Shown: positions 46,920-59,115 of the stretch, in pieces
Layout of the letters: every line of letters starts with the position of its first letter
Position numbering within the stretch: position 1 is the first letter of the stretch
Origin: Inonotus obliquus
Lineage: Eukaryota; Basidiomycota; Agaricomycetes; Hymenochaetales; Hymenochaetaceae
Reading direction: 5' to 3'
Length of the DNA: 64,000 bases
Assembly: GCA_032164295.1 (NCBI GenBank)
Contig: JAJHTX010000001.1
Span: 3,472,001 to 3,536,000, forward strand
Position numbers and translations under genes: made by a program
The notes under the pieces: model-generated
Database searches by the model: none
The model's input: the letters and a program-made list of their open reading frames with translations, nothing else
Told to the model about the DNA's origin: nothing

Positions 46920-49900
46920 ATGCCTGCAGAGCGCGCTGGAGTATGTACCCCTCGTGTCGCTTTATCACTATGCTTACTTGTTCTACCAGTATACTGTGAC
47001 TATGTTCTGCATCGATGTATCCCCGTCGATGGGTAAACTCAGAACAGTCGAAGCTTCAGACGGTGACTCAAACGGTATTGAAATAACAAACCTTGCCTGG
47101 GCAATGCAATACGTTCTACTTAAAATACAGGAGATGGTACATCCTCTTTCTTCAAAGCTCTGGCTCTAATTACTGAGTTCCCAAAGATATTTCATGGTCG
47201 AAAGACCGATCTGTGTGGTGTCATCCTCTTCGGTACAGAAGGTACTTGATAAGCCACAAAACCAGCATGATAGCTAGCTCATGCAATCCCCCCCAGAAAC
47301 AAACAATTCGATAAACGACTCAAAAGGTGGCTATGACCACGTCTATGAATACATTCCTATTGGGCAGCCGAACTCGGGGACCCTCGCAAAGCTTCAAGCT
47401 CTGCAGCCTTCTACTGAAATTGGAGACCGTAAGGATGTAATGCAATTTATGAAGTTTAGTCTAAATTCCCCCCGCAGCCATTGATGCGATAATTGTCGCA
47501 ATCGAAACTCAAGACAAGCATCTCGGTAAAAAGAAATCCTGGACTCGCAAGCTTGTTCTCCTTACCGATGGGGAAAACCCCATTGAAATCGAGGACTGGG
47601 AGCTGACAGTCAACAAAATCAACAGTCTTTCAATCTCTACAATGATAATGTAAGCTTCCTTGCCTTTCCGAGTCACTGACAATTAACGGACATGTCGTCA
47701 GTGGAATTGATTTCGATGACGAGGAATTCGGGTTCAAAGAGGAGGATAAATCGGTAATAAAGGTGGGGTATTCCGTGCTACTCTAAGCCACATTCTTTTA
47801 GGGCCCATATTTTTCTAGCATGAGAACGAGAAGTTCTTCCGCAGATTTACTGCGGCACTCAATGACGATCTGGGAATCATCGGCACGGCGGAGCGTGCCC
47901 TCATTGAATGTCGTAGACCCGATGTAAAGGAAACAAAGTCGCCGCTTGCGGGTACTATACTGAGGATTGGAGACGTTGACGTACGCCCGGAAGAAGCCAT
48001 CGAGCTTCCGGTCAAGATGAGCAAATGCACAGCAGTAGTTCGTCCGCCAAGCATGAAAAAGTTTGCGAAGAGAACCCAGGCAACTTCGGGCGAAGAGCCT
48101 ACTACTCAAGAGTCTCAGCCTGGAGGTGACGATGAAGACAGGAAGGATGTATACGCGCAGCTTGTAATGCACACCGAGTATCTCGTCAAAGCGAAAGAGG
48201 ATGAGGACGACGCGGAGAAAGATGAGGACGAGGGTGTCATTGAGGACACTACTGCTGAAAAAGTCGACAAGGACCAACTCATCAGGGGTTTCAAGTATGG
48301 TGCTTCATATGCACCTTGTCCCGATGGCCAGTTTCCTCGACTGTCCACTCGCAAGGGGATAGACATAGTCGGGTTCTTCCCAGATAACTTAGTACATTCC
48401 TCGTTACACGGCCTTTGCTATTACTAACAAGCCATTCTAGCTTCGTCGGGAACTAGCGATGGGTGAGGTTCAATACGTCTGGGCAGACCCATCATCAGGT
48501 GAAGTCCAAGTCGCATTCTCCTCCATCGTCCAGGCCATGGTCACTCGTAACGTCGTTGCAATTGGGCGCTTAGTCTCACGAGACGAAATGGATCCTAAGA
48601 TGGGATTACTTATCCCGCGACAGTTCGAGAAAGTCGATTGTTTCTTGTGGATGCAGATGCCATTCGCGGATGATGTCAGGAGGTATACTTTTCCTTCGCT
48701 TGAGAACCTCGTGTCAAAGAAAGGAGAGAAGATTACGACTCATCCTTTCTTACCTACGGATGATCAAATGGAGGCGATGGAAAATTTTGTTGATTCCATG
48801 GATCTCATGGAAGCTGGTGAGAGGAATGAATCTGGGTATGGCATTCACTTCTTTTTTCGTTAACCTGAGATCTTCTAAATTTTTTATTCGCAAAGGGGAC
48901 GAGACCCATGGTTTGACCCTCGCTTTTCGTATAACCCGGCCATACATCGCATCAAGCAGGCTCTCTTCCACGCGGCAATCGTAACAGACCTTCGAACCAA
49001 CCCCCTACCACCTCCTCACGATGAAGTGGTGAAGTACCTCAATCCACCTCGGCGTGTGATCAAGAGGGTACAGCCAGTATTAGAAGAATGCAAACAAGCG
49101 TTCAATGTCAAGCAGGGTAAATGATCATATTTATGTCACCATGTTGTACGTACGTATTGACAATGCCGTCGCAGTACCAAAACGGGTCATACGTACCCGG
49201 AAAAACGGACACGTTCGAGCGGAGGACGACGATGACGAGTTTCTCATACTCGATAGTCTTAAACCTGCAACATCCAAGACCGCTTCTCAGGCCCAAACTC
49301 AGGCAAAGGCAGGTGGAGATGCTAACGTTAGCGTCAAAGTCAAGAAACGAGTGGAAAAGATCGATGATGACAGTGAGACGGAGCCTGATTCGGATGACGA
49401 AGGGGCCGTATCAAGGACTCGGGAACTTGCTGCTAGACGAACCGTCCAACTTCCTTCACCTGAACCGAGCATAATCAACGGTCAAGATGCTCAAAGCCAA
49501 AGTCAGAGCCAATACCCAGTCGACTCCCAAAGTCAGAGTTACAACCTGAGTCAAGGTCAACCCGAGATTGGAAAAGAGCCCAATCATATTATCGGAGCTG
49601 CTCGCCCTTTGGAAGATTTCAAGACGGGTATTGAGGATGAAGAAAAGGTTCAACAGGCTATTAGTGAGATTATGGATATTGTTGGGCAGGTGTTGTCTAA
49701 GCCTTTTGCGGTGAGACGGCATGAAGAGATGATTGAGTGTTTGAGAGAGGTTAGGGTGACTTGCCTAAAGGTACGCGGATCTACGTGTGTTTTGCACTTC
49801 TTCGTTGCTTATGACCCCGTAGAAAGGACACATTGAGTCCTGGAACTCGTAAGTCCTTCTATAAGTTCCCCTTTACCCTAATGCACACTAACTCGACCCT

Positions 49901-50159
49901 TAGATTCCTGGAACCTCTCAAAGAATCCTGCCTCTCCCCAACTAAGATCAACAACAAATCTTTCTGGGACGAACTCCGCGAAAGTGGTACTGAGATCAGC
50001 CTAATCGGAGAATCAGAGGCGAAACAATTTGGTGGATCGAGTGAAGTTTCTGATGGTGAAGCTAAAAAGGTAAGGTGGTTCTTACTCGGATTTTGAGTGA
50101 TATGGTTTTGTATGGTGATACGTTGTGCTGATCTGGTTGGTTAGTTCTTGCAGGCGTGA
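46920..50159 (+). CDS. KU80: KU80 subunit of the Ku DNA-end-binding complex
   Basis: Binds broken DNA ends with Ku70 for non-homologous end joining and telomere protection. Exon 1 is tiny (MPAERAG), and after a GTATGT intron the von Willebrand-like domain starts YTVTMFCIDVSPSMGK. Further landmarks are VILFGTEG, YDHVYEYIPIGQPN, WTRKLVLLTDGENPIE and IIGIDFDDEEFGFKEEDK. The DNA-ring beta-barrel includes VQVAFSSIVQAMVTRNVVAIG and VDCFLWMQMPFADDVRRYTF. The arm domain ends HRIKQALFHAAIVTD, PLPPPHDEVVKYLNPP. After a disordered acidic and Gln/Ser-rich linker (about 49200-49600) comes the helical C-terminal domain ending in an acidic/Ser region, with a last intron before FLQA. Many introns; the exact number was not fully resolved at 47100-47800. 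The gene is intact. Confidence 0.94.
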
Positions 50160-51036
50160 CCGTTTTACTTGAGCTTGAGAAGAACCTTGATTTCATGCAG
50201 GGGGGAGGACACACGTCCCTTGTTCTTGCGTATGAAGCTTCATCATCAAAATTCCTATTATACCAATAGCTTTGTACTTTGTAATTCAGCAACTGTCAAG
50301 CTTAACACACTCAACCTAAACGAAATACACTACTATCAGAGTCCATCTATCGTTGTGCGGGTTTGAGGTTATTTCATATATCATCATACGATATACAAAT
50401 GCAATACAAGTGAAACAGTACAATACATCTGTATGTAATCGTATGTAATTGATTGACAATGGACTCGGAGTACCAGTCTAGTCCGACACAGGGCGGAAGG
50501 CGGTCGAGCATATGCAAGAGGGAAAAAAGTGAATGGGGCTGAAATGATTGGTTGGTGAGGACGTGAGGACGTGGGACGTTTCGTTTCGAGCCGAGGATGT
50601 GAGAATAGTAATAGCGGTGTGGTGGTGGAGGTAATGATACTATTGATGATGGTGATGATGACGATGACAATGAGGATAGTGAAAATGATGAGAATGAAGA
50701 ATGAAGACTGAAGAATATTATGATGATGATGGAGAGCATGGGGTGATGGATACTGACTGCAACTGCGAAACTGCGAAAATAAGATTACGAAAGCGAGTGC
50801 AGGCTTAGAGGAAGGGGCATGATGATGGATGACGAAAATACAAGACAACGAGCAGAAGATCCGACTCCAATCCAGTACATATCACAAGAACCAATACAAG
50901 ACCGGAAGGAAAAACATGCCGACATGCCAAAAATCGAAATCCAATCCGAACCGAATACTAATACTTATTCCTCCACATTTCCCAATTTTCTATTTTTCTC
51001 TGACGTTTTTCGATGTGCTGTTATTCCTGTTGCATG
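50160..51036. other. Intergenic region between convergent KU80 and phosphatase genes
   Basis: About 880 bp. The centre (about 50622-50735) is simple sequence rich in GAT/GATGATG units, which creates long but meaningless Ile/Ser-rich frames on the minus strand. The rest is ordinary AT-rich 3' sequence. No gene is called. Confidence 0.6.
50622..50735. repeat. GAT-rich low-complexity tract
   Basis: Imperfect repetition of GAT, GGTGAT and GATGAC units, with a final ATGATGATG run. Non-coding, between the 3' ends of two genes. Confidence 0.75.
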
Positions 51037-54000
51037 TCACGTACTAGCCGTACTAGCTGATTCCCCGCCACTTGAACCTTTACTTTTCTTCATACTCGGT
51101 CGTTTCGCCAACGCAACAACGCCCTTCTTATCTTCCTTCGGCAGCTCCGTCGGACTCGCTCCTCGTTTCCCTGTCATCTGCATGGCCATTGCCGATTCCG
51201 TAGTAGGAAGAGGTGGTGGAGAATCAGGATCAAAGATAGACCTTAGATCTAATCCTAATTGCTTTTGCTCTTCTTCCGCAACCATTAAAGCGCCTTCGAT
51301 TATTGCATTGTGCACGAAGACGTATTGACGCAGGCTTTGACAGAGACTCATACGTTGTTCACGCATGTCTTCGAGAATTTGACGTAACGGTTCTTCCAGA
51401 GAGGAGAGGAGAGGTGGCGAGTCATCCCCGTGCAGTTCTCTTGGTTCTGTATAGTCGAATACAGTCTTGTCGAGTGACAACCCGAATCCCTTTTCAGCGG
51501 AAGGTGATCTCGACGCTTTATGCTGTGAGAAAGGCGTGTCGTATGTGTCGGTAGTATGACCGGATGATCGGCTGGACATTATGTCTGTTGAAGACGAAGA
51601 CGACAAACTCGAGCGAACTGAGATACTCGATGTGTGCGATTCGTTGAGTGCAGAAATGGACATTGGAACAGACTTGACGTTCGTCTCGACACCTTCTGTC
51701 AATTCTGGCATTTGAAGCTTCAAATGCAATGGTTTGGGTGCAAGTAGGCTTGGTTTCTGTATCGTTACATTCTTCGGCGATCTATGTCTCCCTCTACTAG
51801 ACAAAGAAGAGCGTGAGGGTGCGGGAGACGAAGCTCCTGAAGAAGGTCCAGGCGAAGCTACGGCTAATTTAGCCAAGGCACCCAATCCCATTGATGAAGA
51901 TGAGGAATATCCGCCAATAGCACCTCCACTGTTGTTCGAGCTCCTGGCACTAGATTCCGAAGCGCTCCCACCCGGTCCTTCCCCGCTGCCTGTTCCATCA
52001 CTCCCACCTACTCGATTCTTGAAGCGGCTAACTTTGAGACGATCGGGAGAGCCTAGAATATCGTCGGTTGAAGACATGTTAGCGAACGCCTTCTGCAAGG
52101 GCCCTGTGAGACGTCCATCGGATACCGATCCCGATCCCGAGCTGACAGAGCCAGATCTTTTATCCCCACTGCTGGTCGTTCCCTCTCCTGAGCTACTGTT
52201 ATTGTTCCTTATTTGGTTGGAGAGCGGATTGACATCCATCGCAAATGCAGGATTCGGATTCGGACCGATGAACATAGAATCTGCGTCCGCAATCGTGAAG
52301 TCAGACTTCACGAGCCGCTGCATGACTGGTCTTGGTGGTTTCCGCTTTGTCAGAGGATGCATGGATCCTGAAGGACCTGCAGACGAATGAGCGAAACCTT
52401 GTTGTCGAGATGGAACTGCACTTGAAGGCACAAGTGGAACGTGAATATCGGCTCGTTCAGATTTCTTACCACCAATATGTAAGGTAGCAACTGGACCTGC
52501 GTTTGTCTGCAAGACCGCTGAGGAAGCGTCTTCTGGATGCGAAGGACGAGATGTAAGAGAGAAATTTGTGCTCTTCGATTGTCTAGCAGGGAATGAAGCT
52601 GCAGTTTGAACGGATGGAGTATTTCGTGTCCGCAGAGGCGAAGCAGGATCCACGTCCATGGCAGCATCACTATCACTTTGGGCTTCACCATCACTTCCGC
52701 TGGAGTTGCTTAACGAGGCTGTGCCCGAACTCCTGCCGATGGCGCGTTTGCGAATTTCCCGCCTGACGCCATCAAGAGCTGCGTCGATCATTATGAAAGC
52801 TCCGGTCCGGCCAACACCGGCGGAACAATGCAAGAGGACGGGTGACGGTTTGTCAGCATGATCGACCATGTCATCAACTTCGAACAACAGACGCAATAAA
52901 CTTCGGGGGTTGACAGGTACATCCATATCGGGCCATCCCAGGTATTGTATCTGCGTCACAGTTCGCGGATGAAGCTCGGGATGCTCAGCGTGAGAAAGTT
53001 CAAAGACACGGCGGATCGTAAAGTTGTTCTCCTCGTCCTCGGGCATAGCCAACGTCGGTCCATCCTTGGTTGGTGCGTTGAAGAATCCACCTCCAGAATC
53101 CCCCTCCGTCCCAATTGCACCGCTCACGGAGATGCATTTGAGACGAAGGGGTCCATACTCTCCGTCGGTCCAGTACTTTCCGCACTTTATGCTTCCGCCT
53201 TCACATTCTTTTGTTAACATCAAGATAATTTGGATATCCTGCTGCCATACAATACTGTGGATAATCAGAAAGGTATGTATGTTGTAGCAGCGTCTCCACT
53301 TACGACCAGAAGTCTGCAAACGTTGACGGTAGGGGGCCTTGTGTTGCAATGAATTTTCTACGCGTGCCCAATGGATGAACGAAAGAGGCGTTTACGTAAT
53401 CATCGTGAATTTGGTCCTTGAGATGGACGCGAGAATGTTCGAACGGCCATATGTTCCTGTATCTGGAATATGTGTTAATTACCTGCATAAAGAAGTCGGA
53501 TAAGATTAGAACACACCGGTTCTTGGTTCCCTTTTCAACGCCCGCTATTATACTGTATGGGAACGGCCTGCCCTCCTTCTTGCCTTCTTGCATGGGGTCG
53601 TCCGTCGTAAGGCCGTCTGCTGCACCGCTCTGCAACGAATGATGCGACATTATCCCTTGTAGTCGCCTCTGTTCGCCCAATTCGATGCGATAGAATTGCA
53701 TCGCCAAGGCCTCTGTGCCTTCATCGTGCCCTGCCGATTTGGCTATATTTCTGAGCCAAGTGAAGGGGAGCTCCTTTGTTCGCGATTTTATTGACGGAGA
53801 AAGACGGAGAGGAATGCGTTCCGTGATTCCTTGCGATAGTTCAATATTCTGTCGAATATTGTCATAGAACGGATTGGCTGCGACAAGTCGGCTGGCAGGT
53901 CCACCTGAAACTTGCGTGGTCTGAGTGACCTGAGGCAATGAGTCTGAAGGAGGTACAGTCATTGAACCTGGTGAATGGCGGATGATGATGGATGTCTGCT

Positions 54001-54775
54001 GGAATGCAGCTTGGGGTAAATCGCGGGTACGTAGGACATCGGAATCTCCTTCCTCGTCTTCGTCAAGCAGTGGCCTTTCGTCGATTAGATGTCTGTTTTC
54101 CCTCCACAATGCCTGCATGCCGCCCTGCAACCAGGCTACATCATTAATATAACCCGCTGTACGGAACTTGCGGAGCAGGCCCAAAAGATTAGAGCCTTCG
54201 TTTAAGGCTGACGAGTCAGCATCGTAGACGAGTATACGAGATGCCGAGCTCCAGGCCTGGAAATGAGTTCGGGCTGAAGCGGACGGAAGCATAGCGGCAA
54301 TCTTCTGAAGAGTGAATGCGGGCCGTTTGAGAAGCGTCGAAGGCACTGATAGAGGAATTGCATGAGGTAAACGTGCAACGGCATGAGCGGAGTGAGGGCG
54401 GATATCCAGCACGAGGACCTTGGGTGTGCTTAAGATGTCAGACACGTTGTAGGGAGTTGCGATGGTAAAGTCTGAGCTTGACGATGAAGAGGAAGTCGCT
54501 GATTGTCGGGGTGTATTTGACGGATTGATCGACATGCGAGCGAGAGGTGTTGCTGGGGTTGGTGATGACGCGAGCTGCGCAAAGGTGGGACGAGGAGGGG
54601 TTGAAGGCCCAGCAGGATGAGAAGGAGAGAGACGGGCGGTAAGTTTTGTCATATCTGGGTTACTGAAGCGACCTGCTATTGCCTGTGCGAAGAGGTCGAT
54701 GTTCTCCGCATTAGGGTCGACGACTGGAGCGAGGGGAGCGGCGTTGAAGAAGTCGTTTGCAGTGTCGTCGGACAT
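51037..54775 (-). CDS. Rhodanese-domain tyrosine phosphatase (PTP2/PYP type), with split PTP domain
   Basis: Protein tyrosine phosphatase of the class that switches off MAP kinases in yeasts. Three exons give about 1,200 residues. The start at 54775 (MSDDTANDFFNAAP) opens a Ser/Pro-rich region. A rhodanese-like domain follows (VLVLDIRPHSAHAVARLPHA ... AWLQGGMQAL); its active-site loop reads VYDADSSALNEG and lacks the cysteine, so it is probably a non-enzymatic kinase-docking unit. The PTP domain begins NRYRNIWPFEHSRVHL after splicing, then DDYVNASFVHP, FIATQGPLPSTFADFWS, the WPD loop (YLGWPDMDVP) and the signature HCSAGVGRTG (about 52830). The Q-loop helix (REQRMSLCQSLRQYVFVHNAI) appears only about 450 residues later, near 51363. 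The stretch between is a disordered Ser/Gly-rich insert. The remaining catalytic residues look intact. Confidence 0.9.
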
Positions 54776-55051
54776 TGTGATGATGAAAATGAAGGAAAAG
54801 AGCGACGATATGTGGATCAGAAGTTACGGAAGTTACGGAAGTTACGGCGTCGGGACACTAGTACTGGAGTCGGAGTCGGGGGGTCGTGGACAAAGCAGGC
54901 AGAGGGTCGTTGATGGTCACGCATACACCAATAAAGGCACATATTCAATTAACTCGAAAAGTATCCACAGTCTAGACCTCGAAATGACGTAGTGTATGCC
55001 TTTTTGGGGCAGTATAAATCCGCACTCGTAAACCGAAAAGTACATTAGGTA
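54776..55051. promoter_or_regulatory. Promoter region of the phosphatase gene
   Basis: 276 bp between the start codon at 54775 and element B. It contains three tandem copies of the 9-mer GAAGTTACG (about 54820-54846), just upstream of the start codon on the gene's own strand. No other site was recognised. Confidence 0.45.
54820..54846. repeat. Three tandem copies of GAAGTTACG
   Basis: A 9-bp unit repeated three times in the presumed 5' leader or proximal promoter of the phosphatase gene. It may be plain slippage or a small array of factor sites. Confidence 0.8.
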
Positions 55052-55731
55052 CAGGAAAATACCGTTCCTTTAAACACCAATTACAAACTTGCCCCCAGGT
55101 CTTTCCACACACAACTTTTCTACAATTAAAGTACATTTTCATGGAGTATACTATAGGAGACACATGCTGATTTTGTTCTAAGCCGGAAGGTGTGCTAGAA
55201 AAATAGATATGGACCTGGAAAGAAACAAGGGCTCCTGTCACGGAAAACGACTCCTTTGAACACCTTGTGACGTAATGTCACGCCAATATCAATTACACTA
55301 GATTACACTCCGGTTGTAATGAGTTGCCGAGATATCCTATTTTGTCAGCACGCCGATCATTTTGACTATCACACTCTTGAGATTTTCTTACAATATTAAT
55401 TGATTGAGCAGCAGTTTCTCCCTGAAACTTGGAGTGAAAGTAGAATATGTAGCATACTTTTAGAGTATCAGGTTATCCATACAGTTAAATAACAGGGGAA
55501 ATTGCAGGAGGAATTGGTTTCGACTCAGGTCTGTGAATTTCACCAAATATCCGCACTGTATTAATTTTCTAGACTCAACAGCTTGCTCAAACTTCTTGTA
55601 AGTTTGCAGACTTAGTGATACATACTATCCTTTAGTACATGCATTTTTCTGAGTTGATAAGTGAAGAATTGAGTGAGAAAAGTCATGGTGTTCAAAGGAA
55701 TGGTACTGTTTAAAGGACCGGTATTTTCCTG
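55052..55731. mobile_element. Non-autonomous DNA element B (MITE-like), TA-flanked with near-perfect terminal repeats
   Basis: A 680-bp non-coding element. Its ends form a 25-nt terminal inverted repeat with one mismatch: CAGGAAAATACCG followed by T (left) or G (right, inverted), then TCCTTTAAACA. It is flanked by TA on both sides (55050-55051 and 55732-55733), fitting a TA target duplication as in Tc1/mariner-type elements. Four 15-nt boxes occur: 55064-55078 and 55250-55264 direct, 55687-55701 and 55705-55719 inverted. Spacings are 186 and 18 nt, essentially as in element A (185 and 18), so the layout is conserved although the interiors have diverged. No transposase frame is present, so it would depend on an enzyme encoded elsewhere. 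Confidence 0.85.
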
Positions 55732-55760
55732 TAATTATTCCACTTTGTAATTCCAGCTTC

Positions 55761-56415
55761 ACATAAGGTAGGGAAAGTATAAACTCGACTAGGTGTCACA
55801 GTGTGACTGACGACCCTGAAAAACCCTGAGCTTACCCGATTTGGAAGGACCCTACGGCAAAAATCTCAGGGTCGGATTTGAGAACAGTGGTAGTCAGCAA
55901 TTAGGCTAGCAGAATCCCATTTAAACCTTGACAGAACACCAAAGTAAGGCTTATCTTACCATGAATTAGCTCCCCTGGCTCTCTCTTGGAAGTAGGAAGA
56001 TAGATTATAAATGCATATTAGTCATTATATTAGTAATGGATGTTAGTCATAAGTATATTACTATATTTAGACTATATTTGTCATGCTGTGTCCGCCAAGA
56101 GCGGCAAAAATTCTGAGGTCGAAATTTTCAAAATTTCTGAAAACCTCACCAGAATGCTGGAAAATGCCATTTGGCACAAAAAAGGTTCATTCCATTATCG
56201 AAAGCTCAGGGGTCCATATTTTTTTAATTTAAAAACATACATATGGTTGTAATTATTATTAGAAGAGATCTATGGGAACCAAATTCGAGTTTGTGTTGTG
56301 TGGAAGTTGCAGTTAAGAAAGGGTCCAGAGTCACCGGATGAGGCAAGTCAGGCCAAGTCAGGGTCGCATGACGCGCGTCACACCTAGTCGAGTTTATACT
56401 TTCCCTACCTTATGT
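55761..56415. mobile_element. Non-autonomous DNA element C with long terminal inverted repeats
   Basis: A 655-bp element whose ends match perfectly over 36 nt (55761-55796 against the reverse complement of 56380-56415; starts ACATAAGGTAGGGAAAGTAT) and then imperfectly to about 58 nt, both reaching GACCCTGA. The interior is AT-rich with no open frame of note; the small frame at 56040-56252 looks like chance. No clear target duplication is seen, so the insertion mechanism cannot be assigned. The terminal repeats are unrelated to those of elements A and B. It lies 29 bp after element B and ends 152 bp before the DBP3 start codon. Confidence 0.85.
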
Positions 56416-56493
56416 ATATTGAACTCAATCGGCGCGAACACAGCGTGTACAGAGCTATCGATCAATGTCGGTCAGGACTCGGTGGTCGGGCAT

Positions 56494-56499
56494 CACGTG
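56494..56499. promoter_or_regulatory. CACGTG motif upstream of DBP3
   Basis: A CACGTG core within TCACGTG, 69 bp upstream of the DBP3 start codon and just outside element C. The same TCACGTG core occurs at 60977-60983 upstream of the DBF2-like gene and at 2116-2122. It is a candidate basic-helix-loop-helix (Cbf1-type) site by sequence only. Confidence 0.3.
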
Positions 56500-56567
56500 G
56501 CATCTATTTTGGTCCCGCAGATCAAAATAAAAATTTTGCGTTTTGAACTTGTTCCAACTTCAAAAAC

Positions 56568-58858
<2,291 letters not shown>

Positions 58859-59115
58859 GTTTGTATGTGCAGGCGGGGACACTCTGTTCGATCTGTTTCT
58901 GACACTATCATTAGGTTGCTCAAGGCTGGTAGGTACAATAGATAGTAGATGCATTCCATCTTTTGAAAGCTTGGATAGATGTTTCTCTATTTCTGCGTAG
59001 GGTATAGTGTACATACAATGATTGATAAAATGTGACTCTATGCAGTGACATATCGGTGGTTGCTCTTCCTTTGCCGCGTCGATCATCGTCCGTACTGCCA
59101 CTTTCCACATGAAGG

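Noticed and set aside
47281..47484. Frame shift-like break in KU80 after the first exons
   Set aside because: Explained by short introns; joining with GT-AG ends restores VILFGTEG ... YDHVYEYIPIGQPN, so the gene is not broken.
50374..50848. Ile/Ser-rich minus-strand frames of 121 and 154 codons
   Set aside because: They arise from GAT-rich simple sequence between convergent genes; composition is low complexity with no start context or homologous motif.
51734..52390. 218-codon plus-strand frame within the phosphatase gene
   Set aside because: Antisense of the Ser/Gly-rich insert; no motif and no intron signals.
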